Below, piece by piece: positions 20,970-31,955 of a stretch of DNA of 64,000 bases. The position numbers and the translations under genes were made by a program. How positions within the stretch are numbered: the first letter of the stretch is position 1; each line of letters begins with the position of its first letter. The stretch is from Eulemur rufifrons (taxonomy: Eukaryota > Chordata > Mammalia > Primates > Lemuridae), in contig NC_090989.1 in the NCBI RefSeq assembly GCF_041146395.1, positions 277,666,343-277,730,342 of the forward strand, given 5' to 3'. A model generated the notes under the pieces. The model saw only the letters and a list, made by a program, of their open reading frames with translations, was not told the origin of the DNA and did not search any database.

Positions 20970-21760
20970 CTAGTTAGAGGACCCAAAGGTGTCAAAGCCT
21001 GGAGGCAGGAGGGAGCCAAGTTCATCCGAGGAGAAGGAGGAGTTGTGTCCACTAATGGGAATGGTGAGGCCGGTGAGATGAGCGTGAGGGTGACAGCCGG
21101 GCAAGCTCTGAGGGGTGACCAGGGACCAACAAGCAGGTTGCCCGGGTGCTGGGGACTCTGGCTAGCTGTGGGCCAGAGTCACCATCCAAGGAGGCAGGAC
21201 ACGCTGTGGCAGGGACTGGTGCCTCCATTCTCCTCCGCCCGGTTTCCTTCCTTGCGCTTGGACAAATGTTCAGTGAGCACTTACCAGGGATCTAAGGAGG
21301 AGCCCGAGCTCCTGGCCTCACCGGGGACAGGAAGGGGTGCTGCTTCCAGCAAAGAGCTGGCGTGTGGGCAGGGAAACTGAGGCTGGGACGTGGCATACCA
21401 ATGGGCCTGGCACAGCGGGGAAGGGAAAGCTTCAGTGTGTCCCCTCCCACCCAGTCCTCACAGATGGTGCTCAAAGTACCTCCGACCCTCTGGGTCCCCA
21501 GATCCTCTTCCTGCCCTGTCCAGGTTAGCTCAGACACTGCGTGGGGCTGAACTTGTGAAGTCCCTGAAGCCAAAAGGGACAGTGGGTCAGGGAGTGCAGT
21601 GGGATTGGGAGGTGGGCCGGTGACCCTTTCTGGGGGTCTGCACGGTCACTGGGTCCCATGTGGGCCGGTGATCTTGACTCAGGAAAGGTACAGAGACCGG
21701 AACTGAGCTGCTGGGCAAACACGGTGGCCACAGACCCTGCTGCGAGTGGGAGGATCAGGT
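20970..21760. other. Unique sequence with a possible L2 scrap
   Basis: Mostly unrecognised. At 21260-21350, 'gacaaatgttcagtgagcac' and 'ttaccagggatctaagga' may be an inverted L2 terminus. No gene. Confidence 0.4.
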
Positions 21761-21817
21761 CTGTGTGTATGCGTGTGTGTGTGCATGTGTGTGAGTGTGC
21801 GTGTGGGTGTGTGCAGG
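21761..21817. repeat. TG-rich microsatellite
   Basis: Imperfect TG repeat with GC and GA interruptions. Confidence 0.9.
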
Positions 21818-22124
21818 GGTTTAGCTATCGCACAGAGCTCTGGGGGACGCTGGGCCCTGCTGGCTTTCGGGAGAGAAGAGTGTGGCTTCGCACAGCCCAC
21901 GCCGGAGTCGCCCCAGTCTACACCCACCTGCACAGCTTCCGCTCCTCACGGGCTGCAGGTGACGCAGGTGTCCTTTGGTGCCGGGAGGGCTTGTAACCTT
22001 GCTGGCAGCAGGGGCAGCCCCCTGGCAGGGACACAGACCCCTCCAGGGAGGAGCAGGAGAGTGGGTGGTGTTATGAGTGCGCCCAGGTGGGCGGGAGAGC
22101 GCCTCAGCTCAGCAGCCGACAAAC

Positions 22125-22250
22125 GCAGCACTCGTGTGTGGCCTTTATGATTTTTGACACGGCCACGTCCCCCTCACATGATTATTTTCTTAGTACATAT
22201 TACAAAGCAACCTTGCTCTTTTACAAAAATTTATTTTAAAGGGAAAATTT
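22125..22250. promoter_or_regulatory. Possible conserved non-coding element F
   Basis: A/T-rich, non-repetitive block ('cctttatgatttttgacacg', 'cacatgattattttcttag', 'acaaaaatttattttaaag'). Weaker than the others; role inferred from composition alone. Confidence 0.3.
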
Positions 22251-22264
22251 ATCTCACTGTGGGA

Positions 22265-22490
22265 GACGCTGTGGTCAGGAAGGAATCGAGTGTGGCCCCG
22301 GCATTTACTAGCTGCGTGATGCTGGCTCAGCACCAACCACTCTGTGCCTCAGTTTCCTTATTTCTCCAGCAGGGACAATGGTGATCCCACCCCATAGGGC
22401 TTCCAAGAATTAAGTGAAATCAAAATATGCAAAGCCCAGACCCACTGTAGGCGCTGTGTACGTCTTAGCTGTATTATTAGCACTACTGCT
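22265..22490 (+). mobile_element. MIR SINE, nearly full length
   Basis: 'ggcatttactagctgcgtga', 'ctctgtgcctcagtttcctt', 'gacaatggtgatcccacccc', 'gtaggcgctgtgtacgtctt'. Confidence 0.92.
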
Positions 22491-23404
22491 ATTAAGCGGG
22501 AACCACCATTGCTTGCTGTAGACGGCGGCTACTGTAAAAATAAATACAAGGAAATGCAGTGGGTCATTAAATCCCAGCGCCTGCAGCCTGCAGAGGGCTC
22601 CAAGCCCGCGACCTGCCAGCTTTGTTTAAAAGGGCATTTGGGGAGTTGGAGAGGGTCAGACAAGCCAGGGCCTGACAGAGACCCTCTTCTTGGCCTGAGC
22701 AGAAGGTCTGAAGGCAGAAGGGAAACGCCTTCCCCAGTGGTAATGCAGGGGGAGTCGCTGCACCCAGTGGCCCGGGCTGCCCTCTGTGGGCACCAGGGTG
22801 CGGTCGAGGGCTGGCAAGGAGGACAGACAGACACGCCAAGCTGAGTTAAGGGTGGGGTGTTGCCGGTTGCTGGCTGTGTGGCCCAGGCAGGCTCCCCCAC
22901 CCCCCTGAGAGCCCCGAGTTCCTCCCCTGAGGACGGGCCAGCGGGTGCCCTCCTGGGGCTGCAGGGGCGGGAGGGATGGCCGGGTCAGGGCTCTGCAGAG
23001 TCCCGGCACACTCCAGGCTCTGCGGCCCGTTGGCGGGTCAGGGAGGCCTTCAGACCACATCTGGGACCAGGGCCAGAGGCAACGTTCGAGGGTGAGATTT
23101 GCAGACCCTGCGGGTTGTGGCTGTTTCTCCACAGGCAGCTCCGTGTTCACCTACGGTTTTCTGTTTTCAAAGACTGAGAGAGCCGGTGGAGGGGCCAGGG
23201 AGCCCCGACGAAGGTCGTGGGAGCCGTGGTGGCCTCTGTGCACTGCTGTCATCCACGGGCGAGGTGGGCTCGAGCGGAAGCTGCCTAACGAGCAGCGTGG
23301 TGGCAGAGGTGGCCCGCGCACGACCATGGTCCCTGAGCAGAGCAGTGAGATGTGACCAGGAGGAACGGGGGCCTGCCCTGGCCTCCCCGCATGTGCCCAC
23401 CGCC
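22491..23404. other. Unique GC-rich sequence, no gene
   Basis: No recognised repeat or exon. 22775-22796 (gctgccctctgtgggcaccag) loosely resembles a CTCF core; not strong. Confidence 0.4.
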
Positions 23405-23510
23405 AATTCGCTGGTGACCCCGCGCCAGGCTCTTAACCTCAGTGCCTCAGAGTTCCCGTTTGTAACATGGGGAGTGTGGGCAGGATGCTGCTACCTTTAG
23501 ACCTCAGAAG
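23405..23510 (+). mobile_element. MIR fragment
   Basis: 'aggctcttaacctcagtgcc', 'gttcccgtttgtaacatggg' and a diverged remainder. Confidence 0.7.
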
Positions 23511-23539
23511 GTTCCAGAAGAGGCAGCTCAGGTCATGGT

Positions 23540-23552
23540 GGGGGGGGGGGGG
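23540..23552. repeat. G homopolymer
   Basis: Thirteen G residues in a row. Confidence 0.95.
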
Positions 23553-23799
23553 ACCGAGCTTCTAGGGTTGGCCTGCTGGGATTTGCAGTGCGGCTTTGGG
23601 CAAGGCTGTGCCATGCTGGTTTGCGCGTTGGTTCCTAAGGCTTGGTCTGGGGGATCCGAGCGCCCTGATCCCCGGGGCTGTGTGGAGAGAGGCCATGGAG
23701 GGCGGCCAGGTTGGGGGATTCCTGCCTGGGAGGCGCCTCTTGGCAGCCTCCTGCCCACTTCAGGGGGGCCTGGGCTGAGCAGGGACGAGGAGACAGAAT
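23553..23799. other. Unique GC-rich sequence
   Basis: No recognised gene or repeat; bounded by the G run and a MIR. Confidence 0.35.
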
Positions 23800-24030
23800 A
23801 AACAACTGGGCTTTGGTGCCAGTCACATGTGCTGTGACGCCTGGATCCACGCGCACCCCTGTGTGACCTTGGATGAGCATCTCCTCCCCAGGCTTCACTC
23901 TTCTCACCTGTAAACGGGGGTGATGGCAGTTCGTGTGACAATGACACCGTGGGGGTAAATTGCTGGGCACAGTGTCTGGCTCCCAGAGGGGCTCAGTAAA
24001 TGATGGATAACAATAATAATACCGTTGGTT
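23800..24030 (+). mobile_element. MIR SINE, nearly full length
   Basis: 'gggctttggtgccagtcaca', 'tgtgtgaccttggatgagca', 'cacctgtaaacgggggtgat', 'ggggctcagtaaatgatgga', then an 'ataataat' tail. Confidence 0.92.
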
Positions 24031-24144
24031 GCTACCGAGTTTTGCTGTTGGTCTCGTTGTCACCGTGCAGACTCAGAACCAGGGGAGATGTCCCGGTATG
24101 AAGGTGGGGAGCCCAGGGCAGGCCAGGGCTCTGGGAGCGGAAGG

Positions 24145-24265
24145 GTTAAGTCTCCATGGAAACAGGCATGCATTATTTACGTGGCCTAATGAATAAAACA
24201 TTTATGTGGTAGGCTAATAAATTCCCTCACACAAAGCAAAGTAAGCTATGATTTAAATATCGGCC
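24145..24265. promoter_or_regulatory. Candidate conserved non-coding element G with 25-bp direct repeat
   Basis: Sharply bounded A/T-rich island. Two imperfect copies of a 25-bp unit lie in tandem: one starts atttacgtgg (24175), the other atttatgtgg (24200). Each carries a CTAAT core followed by AATAAA-like sequence. Further cores follow (gctatgatttaaatatcgg). Enhancer role inferred. Confidence 0.5.
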
Positions 24266-24844
24266 TCCGCTGGCTGGCTGAGTTATGGCGCCTGCTCAGA
24301 GGGGACCCTCTTGGTTTTACGCCTCCACCGGCTGGAGGAGGGGTGGGGGCAAGGGGGGACCCTTCCCAGTAAGTGGCTTTCTGGGCCCTCCTAACCCAAG
24401 GCCTGAGTCCCCCGTCACCCCCTGCCACGGCTCTGCCGCTCCCAGCCCAAGGCTGCTGTGCCCCCATGGCCCTTCCCGAGCGTGGGAGCCACAGCGCAGA
24501 GGGCGGACAGCGCGCCGGGTGGGAGTAGCCCTCGTAGGGCAGAGAAGGCCAGAGGCGGGGAGCAGCCTGCTACGGTCTCCCGGGGCGGCAGCTTTTCTTG
24601 GGGAGATGGGCCACACCTCTGGGGCTCGAGGGGCTTGCAGTTGAGCATCGGGAATGGGAGCCGTGCTAGGGCTCCAACCTGCCAGGTCCACGTGGGGCAG
24701 TCGGGGTCACACGGAGTGGGGCTGGGACAAGCCATGGGGGCGAGATGAGGGCAGCGTGGGCAGGAAAGGCCCCCTTCAGCCCCGCCTCGTCAGTCCTCTC
24801 TCTGGACTTGGTCCCGTCACTTCCCTGCATGTTTCCATTCCTGC
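24266..24844. other. Unique GC-rich sequence, no gene
   Basis: No recognised repeat; open frames are compositional. Confidence 0.4.
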
Positions 24845-25085
24845 CTGCCTGGCCCTTTCTGTCTCTTTCCTTTGTTTTTCTCTCACTTGTTCTTGTTTCC
24901 CTCTTTTCTCTACATTGTTCTCTGTCTCTCTCTGACTCTCTTAGATTTTTTTTACCTTTATTTCTGTCCCTCTCTGACCCTCTGTCCCTCTGTCCCTCTG
25001 TCTCTATCCAGTTCTCTGCCTCTGCATCTTTGCCTTGGCCAGATTCTCTCTCTGTCTCCATCTCTGAATCTCTGCCTGTTCTGTC
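24845..25085. repeat. Polypyrimidine (CT-rich) tract
   Basis: About 240 bp of TCTCTG/TCTGTC-type sequence (ctctgtctctctctgactct, ccctctgtccctctgtccct). Strand-asymmetric; could form a purine-pyrimidine triplex. The Arg/Glu-rich open frames on the minus strand come from this. Confidence 0.9.
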
Positions 25086-25589
25086 TCCCTCCTGGGGGAG
25101 CCTCTCCCACGGGCCTGGACCAGGGTGTGAGGCCGCCGGGTCTCTGAGGAAGGGTGCTCGTGAAGGAGGAAGGGGCATCCTTGGGGCCGGAGAGGGTGGA
25201 CGTTTGTCTGAGGGACACTGGGGTTGCAATGACCCTGGGAAGTGGTTCAGGTCCCATCCCTCGCTGTACCACGAGGGTATCACTGGGCCCTCTTCGTGGA
25301 GGCCTTCTCAATTCTGTCCTCAGGGGAGTGGAAGCCACAAAGTGGAGACATGGCCTGGTCCCCAGGGAAGCCTGGCAAGGGGGTCTGAGCATTGACCAAG
25401 TTCCTCACGCTGGTCAGGTTCTCCTTCCTTCTGCCCTGGGAATCAGCCCAAGGCAGTGGTCCTGCCCCAGAGGCAGTGAAGCCACACTCTGGGGACAGCC
25501 CCTTCCTGCTCCAGCCATAGGGGCCTCAGCTGCCTGCCCCCACCAGGGCCGGGCTGCAGAGCCTCAGGGTCGCGTTGCTGCAGCCGCAC
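25086..25589. other. Unique GC-rich sequence, no gene
   Basis: No recognised repeat or exon. Confidence 0.4.
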
Positions 25590-26230
25590 TGTCCTGCTTA
25601 TCTGTTGCTACGTAACCAATAACCTCAAAACTCAGTGGCGTGAAACGGCAACCATTGCATGATGTTTACGATTCTGTGGGTCAAGGACTCAGGCAGGGCA
25701 CAGTGGAAGTGGCCCTTCTCTCATCCACTGTGTCTGGGACCTCAGCTGGGGTGGCTCGACCAGCCAGGGATGGCTGGAATGGCTCCACTGGGACCACATG
25801 TCTGAGGCCACGGGTTTTCTCTGCGTGGCATCTGCAGGGGCTAGAATGTCCAAGATGGTTGCTTCACTCGTGTGTCAGGGCCCAGGGGACTGGGACTAGG
25901 AGGGCTGGGATGGTGAGATTGAGCAGGCACTGCTGTCTCTGTCTTTTGTCTCTCCGAGGGGCTAGCTTGGGCTTCCTCAGAACATGGTGGTCTCAGGGTA
26001 GTAGTTAGACCTCCTGCATGGCACTGGCTTCCTTGGCATGAGCATTTCATTAGGCACTGCTGCTCCTCTTAAAGGTGTCACGTCTGCCATATTCCATTGG
26101 TCAAAGCCATCACAGACCAACCCAGATTCAAACGGGGGTGGAAGAATAGATGCCCCCCCCCCATGGGAGAATGGCCTGCATGTTCAGTGACGGAAGGACT
26201 CGGGGACAGCATGTTGGAGACCAGAGACCA
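25590..26230. mobile_element. Old LTR-type repeat, family unresolved
   Basis: Begins 'cttatctgttgctacgtaac', then 'caaaactcagtggcgtgaaa', later 'gggcttcctcagaacatggt' and 'ccatattccattggtcaaag'. I recognise this block order as a common ancient mammalian interspersed repeat of LTR type, but cannot name the family. A C run lies at 26152-26162. Confidence 0.6.
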
Positions 26231-26954
26231 CACCTAGCCAGTGTTGTGGTGGTAGGAAAGCCTCTCCCCTTCTCCCCAGGCAGGGTTGAGGCATGAGCTT
26301 ACAGGCCAGATGACTGAGGGTTCGCAATCCAATCTGTTCCTCGCTAACTATGTTCCTAACGCAGGAGATGCAGCTACTCACTGCTCTGCCTCTGCCAACA
26401 GCTGCACCTGCCGCACGGTGTTCTGAGGGTTATGCGAGTCAGTGGGTGTAACCCCCCTGGCTGGCTCCAGCATTAGCTCTTCTCTGGCTTTCCTCATGCC
26501 CTAGGGGCCAACCAAGTCCCATGCAAGTAACTTGCATGGTCTCTCTTGGGTCCTCTGCATTTCTTCTTCTCTTACCCTTCCAAGGCCTGAGGTGTCAGGT
26601 TCTCCCGCCTCTCTCAACTCCAGGGACTGTGAGACAGCATCACCCCTGAGGCTTCACAATGGAGCAGCCACCATGTGGGAGGCAGCAGGCCATCCTCCCT
26701 GTCCCCACCACAGACCCCAGGACAGTGCCCACCTCCTGGCAGCTGCCACAGCAAAGGATGCTGTGACCTGGGGTGGTGGCCTCGCCCCAGGTGCTGTGGG
26801 CAGGTAGGCAGCGAAGAAGGTGAGATGTAGATGCCTCATTTGGACCAGGGGGCTGAGGAGGCCGAAATCCCGAGAGGACTGGCTCCTGCCCTGAGGGGCA
26901 GCCCTGTGAGCTTCCCGGCCAGGCCGGCAAGCCTGGTGGTCAGGCCCGTGGACT
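26231..26954. other. Unique sequence, no gene
   Basis: No recognised repeat or exon. Confidence 0.4.
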
Positions 26955-27185
26955 TGGGAACCTGCCTGCACAGGTTCTGCTCCTGGCTCTGCCACTTCCT
27001 AACTTTGCAGCCTCGGACAAGTTATTTCCGCAATCTGTGCCCCACTTCCTCCTCTGCAAAACCAGGGTATTAACAGTGCTGACCTCCCAAGGCTGCTGTG
27101 AGAATTAAGTTAGTTACTGTTTGCAAAGTGCTCATAGAGTACCTGGCACACACCACTGTGTGTCTGTGTTAAACACACCGGTGGG
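26955..27185 (+). mobile_element. MIR SINE, nearly full length
   Basis: 'gctctgccacttcctaactt', 'cctcctctgcaaaaccaggg', 'ggctgctgtgagaattaagt', 'gtacctggcacacaccac'. Confidence 0.92.
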
Positions 27186-27304
27186 TACTCACCGTGTTTG
27201 TAGGGTACTGCAATGACAGTGGGTGCTCAGTGCCACTCTAACTGGGAACTCGTGTTGACGGGGCCATGTCTGTCCTTAGACTGGTGGAGCCTGGGAGGTT
27301 TGGG

Positions 27305-27475
27305 GCATCTCTTAGCCCTCCCAGCAATCCTGCCTGGGAGCTCCTTTTGTCACCATTTTATAAATGAGGAAAGTGAGGCTCTGGGATCTAAAATGACGTG
27401 CCCGAAGGTCTAGGTTGGATGTTGTGTAGTAGGAACCTAGCTGGGACCTGGTCTGCCTGACTGTTGCATGAATAG
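27305..27475 (-). mobile_element. MIR SINE (reverse)
   Basis: 'caccattttataaatgagga', 'aagtgaggctctgggatcta', 'ctgggacctggtctgcctga'. Tail-to-tail with the preceding copy. Confidence 0.8.
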
Positions 27476-27525
27476 AGTGAAATAAAGCAAATGAGTCAAA
27501 TGTTAGTGTCATTGAGGACTAGGAT

Positions 27526-27540
27526 TTTTTTTTTTTTTTT
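27526..27540. repeat. T homopolymer
   Basis: A run of T residues at the start of the A/T-rich segment. Confidence 0.9.
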
Positions 27541-27544
27541 GGGC

Positions 27545-29040
27545 ATGGGAGAAAGGAGATACAGATGTAAGATCCATAAAGTTAAATAAAACTCTGAATT
27601 TAAGTTGGAAGTAGTATAAATTCATGACGTATTTTATCTAAAAAAAATTTTAAAAGAAAACACATTACCTGTTTCTGCCTGTTGAAACACATTAAAAGCA
27701 GTGAACAACCTGCTAGCAGTGAGCACCACAAGTACTCAGATTATGGTCTCTAAATACCGTTTTCCCCCAGAAACCAGGATTCCTTGAAGAAATGGCTGAT
27801 TCTAGATCTAGGATAAGCCTGGAATGTCTTGTCTACGACCGCCAAGATTACATCAAAAATTGAAAGCAAACTGGAAAGGGAGCCCATGCTAGTGACGGGG
27901 CAATTTGAACACAAATAAGGATAAAAGCTGCAATGGATTAAAACACATCAAATATGTTTAAATCCATGAGTTCACAGGATACCCAAAGGAAAAAGCAAAA
28001 CAAAACAAAAAACCCCCAAACAACAAAACAAAGCACACCAATTCTCACAGGTTGCCTTTGGAGGATGTTAGGGAGCCGTCACGTTATTTTGAAACTTGGT
28101 AAACAAAGGGAAAGAATGAAGCATGCATCCCACCATTAATATATGAACGTTACCTTGGTGACCAATTAATAGATGAAGGGAAACTTTTCTTTATAGATGT
28201 TATGCAGTGAATAAATGAAGAAGGAGTGATAAATTAGAATAAAAATATTTTGCAACCTCTAAAAAAATAAAGGCTCTAGGCAATGAACTTTAATAGCTGC
28301 AAGCATCCCTTAAGGAAAATAAAAGATAGTTGACATTATGTATCTCTTGATGGAAGTATGCACCACCACTTATGACAAAAAAATAAAATAAGATCTGATC
28401 GAGACTCTAGATCAACTACCAGCTCATAGGAAACATGGCAGATGGAGGAACATGCTGATAACACCACCTGTAAACAATCCGCCAAATCTAGACTAGTGCA
28501 CATTCTGCAGGACAAATGATCCGGTTTCTTCAACAAAACCTCGCAAAGAAAACAAAAGAGAGGAGCAGAACCTACAAATTAAAAGAGACCAAAGAAACAT
28601 ATCTACAAATTGCAGTTTTCAAAAGGACTTTATTTGGATTTTAATTCAAACAAACTGTAAGAAAAATTTATAAGTCAATTTGGTGAACATAAGCCTTAAC
28701 TGGATTTTATGATAGTAAACAACTATTATTAATTTTTTAGGTGTGTTAGTGGCATTTGGTAATTTTTAAAAAGTCTTGTAGAGATACAACCGAAATAACA
28801 AATGAGTTGATGGGGGTCTGATATTTGACTCATAAGTACCGAGGGGGAAGGAGTGAGAGTTATATGTGAAGTCAGGTTGCCCATGAGTTGAGAATTGCTG
28901 AAGCCGGGTGGTGGGCAGTTGGGGATGATTTATATTGCATTCTCTATTTTTATATAATTTTGAACAGTAAAATTTTCTATGATAAAAACAGAAATTTGAA
29001 ATTGTATGTAACAAAGTTGAGTTAAAGTTTAAAAAAATTA
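27545..29040. mobile_element. Ancient interspersed repeat, class unresolved
   Basis: About 1.5 kb of A/T-rich sequence that I recognise in outline as a dispersed mammalian repeat: 'catcaaatatgtttaaatcc', 'ggttgcctttggaggatgtt', 'tttggattttaattcaaaca', 'gagttgagaattgctgaagc', ending in A-rich sequence at 29024-29045. I cannot say if it is LINE or DNA-transposon derived. An A-rich simple run sits at 27990-28035. No gene. Confidence 0.5.
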
Positions 29041-29080
29041 AAAGCAGAACAAGTCAGTAACTGCCTCTCCCCGTGTCTCC

Positions 29081-29098
29081 CCCTGGCAGGGGGCGGGT
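29081..29098. promoter_or_regulatory. Possible CTCF-like site
   Basis: ccctggcagggggcgggt resembles the CTCF core (CAGGGGGC context). A single motif match by eye; weak evidence. Confidence 0.25.
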
Positions 29099-29244
29099 GG
29101 CACGGCCAGGCTGCCCGTTTCTAAGGATCTTCACTGACCACCCGCCTGTTCCAGGTAGACATGACTCCACTGCGATACTTTCTAATGACTTTTCTAGTCT
29201 TCCAGGCAGTTCTTGTTGAACCAAGAGTGTGGGCTCATGTGGAA

Positions 29245-29465
29245 ACGGCGAGTATTTATCGGGAACTTTCTCTACGCCAGGCGCTTCGCCAAGCCCGGGC
29301 GGCGCATCCCATGCCCACCCTTTCCCCACTGCCGCCCAGCGTGCAGCCTGGGAACAGCCTCCAGGAGGGCAAGCGATGGGCGTAGATACCTTAGGAAATT
29401 AAAAAGATGAGCTGGGATTTGAACCCAGGTCTAGTTACACCAACAGCCATCCTCATTTCCACAAT
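29245..29465 (-). mobile_element. MIR SINE (reverse), middle diverged
   Basis: 'gagtatttatcgggaacttt', 'ctctacgccaggcgcttcgc' at one end and 'gagctgggatttgaacccag' with 'gtctagttacaccaac' at the other. The centre has been replaced by GC-rich sequence. Confidence 0.75.
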
Positions 29466-29507
29466 CCTGCCCCAGGCATGGAACCAGGAGTGTGGGTTCC
29501 CACTGCT

Positions 29508-29554
29508 GTGTGTGTGTGTGTGTGTGTGTGTACACGCATGCATGTGTGTGTGAG
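29508..29554. repeat. (TG)n microsatellite
   Basis: TG repeat followed by acacgcatgcatg and a short second TG run. Confidence 0.95.
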
Positions 29555-30759
29555 CCAGGTGTGGACTTTCTAGCCAAAAGGCCATGGGTATTGAATGTGA
29601 CCCACTGTGGGAACCACAGGGCCACAGTCCAGGCCCTGGAGGGGTGGAGAGGCCAGGAGCCTGGAGTCCAAATGGGGCAACCCGTAAGAACCAGGGGCCT
29701 TCGGGGGTCTGTGCACCCAGAACCCCATAGCCAAAAGGGCTATGGTCAAGCGTGGATGCACATGGCTGTCAGGCGACTCCAGGAGCAGGGACCAGGCAGC
29801 TCAGTAAGACGGGCAGCCGGGGCTGCGAGAGTGGGGCGGGAGGCAGGGCGGCCTGCGTCGGATCTGGACCTGCACCCGCTGGCTGGGGACTGCTTGCCTG
29901 GCTGAGGCCTCCCCTCGCCACTCACCTGCCCAGGTCTTGGAAGTTCACAGCTTGGTTTGGACCCAGCGGTTGTCTCTGGCTTCAGAAGTCCCCTTCCGCA
30001 TCTCAATTTCCTCAGACCCAAGCCTCATCCTTCTAGAAGTGGGCAGTGCTGGGCTCAGAAGGCATCACAGTGAGGGATGGGTGAGCTTAAATGGAAATGC
30101 TGATGTCCAACCACATCTTCAATGCAAAGCACCAAGCAGGGGTTAGTAGTAATTAAGCATGTTTCTCCTCTGCAGCCAAAGGGCACAGGGGACCTTCCAG
30201 GGGTGTGTTCTGGGGTCCAGTGTCCAGGCACCCTCAACTTTCTTCTCATGGCCCCAGTGCTCACTCTGCCTTCCACTTTGAAACCTACCTCAGCCGCCAT
30301 GTCCTCCGGGATCCCTCTCAGGATGGGTGTCTCTAGCTCTCCTTTTCTTAGTTGCTCCAAAAATAAACTCCTAGACTATTTTAATCCTAAAGGTCTTATT
30401 GCAATCTTTGTGGAGCCCTGACATTTGCAGAATCCTCTAGGCTCCTGCGTCTCTCTGGGGTGGTCCTCAGACACCACTGGAGTCCCTGAGAGGGGAGCTC
30501 AGCAAGCTGTCTCCAGCCCACACCCCCACTTCTTCTCAGTGTGCTTGGGACCCTTCCTCTGGACAGCTCCTCCACCCAACATGTCAGCAAATTGCTCTCC
30601 ATGGGGCACAGCGCTCAGAGGGTCGGCAAGGGCGAGGCTGGGCCGAGATGTCCCCTACCTCTAGCGCCTGGCCCCATGGCCCAGAGACTCACGCTGGGAG
30701 AGTTGGTCTGCAGAGACGGCATCAGCAGTTCCTCTCATCCCTGCACGCACACGCCTGCC
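29555..30759. other. Unique GC-rich sequence, no gene
   Basis: About 1.2 kb. No gene. 30330-30420 (ttagttgctccaaaaataaa, ctcctagactattttaatcc) has a repeat-like look, but I cannot place it. Confidence 0.4.
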
Positions 30760-31255
30760 GCCCGTCCAGAGATGCGGTCTGGGTCCCAGTCTTTGAATCT
30801 GGGCTGCCTGGCCTGATTTGACCAGTAGAATGTGGCAAAAGGAAGGTTCGAGATTACGGAGCTCAGAGCTGAAGAGACCTTGCCGCTTCCACGTCAGTTC
30901 AGAGAAGAACTAAGTGCCACGGAAACAAGTCCAGGTCACACTGCTTGCGGAGGAGACCCCACGCGGAGAGAGGCTGGTGGGGTTGAAACTGAGGCCTCAG
31001 CCAGCACCGCTAGTGAAGGGGCCCCGTGGTCTCAGCCGGTACCCAGGCACTTGGCGCCCAGCTGGGGCTCCAGCTGTGTGAATGAGGCCATCTGGGACCC
31101 GTGAGGCCTGGCTGAGCCACCCTGGCCAGTGCCACGCAGCGCAGGGATGAGCCCTGCCCTGGTTCCTGACCCGCAGGACCACGAGAAAGGAAACGGTGGC
31201 AGTTTTAAGCCACTGTTTGGAGTGGTTTGTTACACAGTGATAGGTGATCGAGACA
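30760..31255 (+). mobile_element. MLT1-type MaLR solo LTR
   Basis: 'gtctttgaatctgggctgcc', 'gatttgaccagtagaatgtg', 'gtgtgaatgaggccatctgg', 'cctgacccgcaggaccacga', 'cagttttaagccactgtttg', then 'tggtttgttacacagtgata', in MLT1 order. No internal region. Confidence 0.85.
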
Positions 31256-31384
31256 CATACAATCTGCTGTCTCTAGACCTCTGGGGTTAGGTTGTCCTAA
31301 TCAGTTGGGGTCAGAGGTCACCTGGCCAGCACCTGCAGCCCTGGGGGAGGCGGACAGAGATGAGGGTTTTCAGGAGACTCTAGC

Positions 31385-31520
31385 CAAGAACAGCGTGGGC
31401 TTTGGTGACAGTCAGCTGCGGCTTTCTGGATCTGCCACTTGCCAGCTGTGTGACCTAAGCCCTCACTGAGCTCCTCTCCACATCTGGAAGTGGGGCTGAT
31501 AATTCTGTCTGTCTCCTACG
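31385..31520 (+). mobile_element. MIR, 5' half, interrupted
   Basis: 'gtgggctttggtgacagtca', 'tctgccacttgccagctgtg', 'gaagtggggctgataattct'. The 3' half resumes at 31855 after a DNA transposon. Confidence 0.85.
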
Positions 31521-31560
31521 CTTCAGTCCCCAGCAGTACGTCACACGGCCATGGAGCTGC

Positions 31561-31851
31561 TCTGAATCTGTGTGGTCAGGCACGGCGGCCGCGGGTCACG
31601 TGAGGCTACTGAGCATTTGAACTGTGGTCAGTCTGAATTGAGACGCTCTGTAAGTGTAAAATGAACACATCTGTACGAAAAAAGGAATGTTAAATATCTC
31701 ATCGATACTTTTAACATTGATTCCATATTGTATTATTATGTTAAATAAAATGTATTATTATGTTAAATAGAATGTATTAGTAATTTCACCTATTTTTACT
31801 TTTAAAAAACAATGTATGTGTCTCACATCATATTTCTATTGGACGATGTTG
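31561..31851. mobile_element. hAT-type non-autonomous DNA transposon
   Basis: One end reads 'cacgtgaggctactgagcat' and 'ttgaactgtggtcagtctga'; the other reads 'tcacatcatatttctattgg' and 'acgatgttg'. Between them lies an A/T-rich body. Recognisable as a Charlie-related MER element. It lies inside a MIR. Confidence 0.7.
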
Positions 31852-31854
31852 ACA

Positions 31855-31955
31855 CAGAGTTTTGAGAAGATTAAATAATGTGTGTAAAGTGCTTAGCACA
31901 GCACCTGGCGCATGAAAACCCTCAGTAAACGACAGCTGTTGCTTTTGTAAATGTT
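31855..31955 (+). mobile_element. MIR, 3' half, interrupted
   Basis: 'agattaaataatgtgtgtaa', 'agtgcttagcacagcacctg', 'accctcagtaaacgacagct' continue the MIR begun at 31385. Confidence 0.85.

Noticed and set aside
24666..25283. 205-residue Arg/Glu-rich minus-strand frame
   Set aside because: Encoded by the complement of the CT-rich simple tract.
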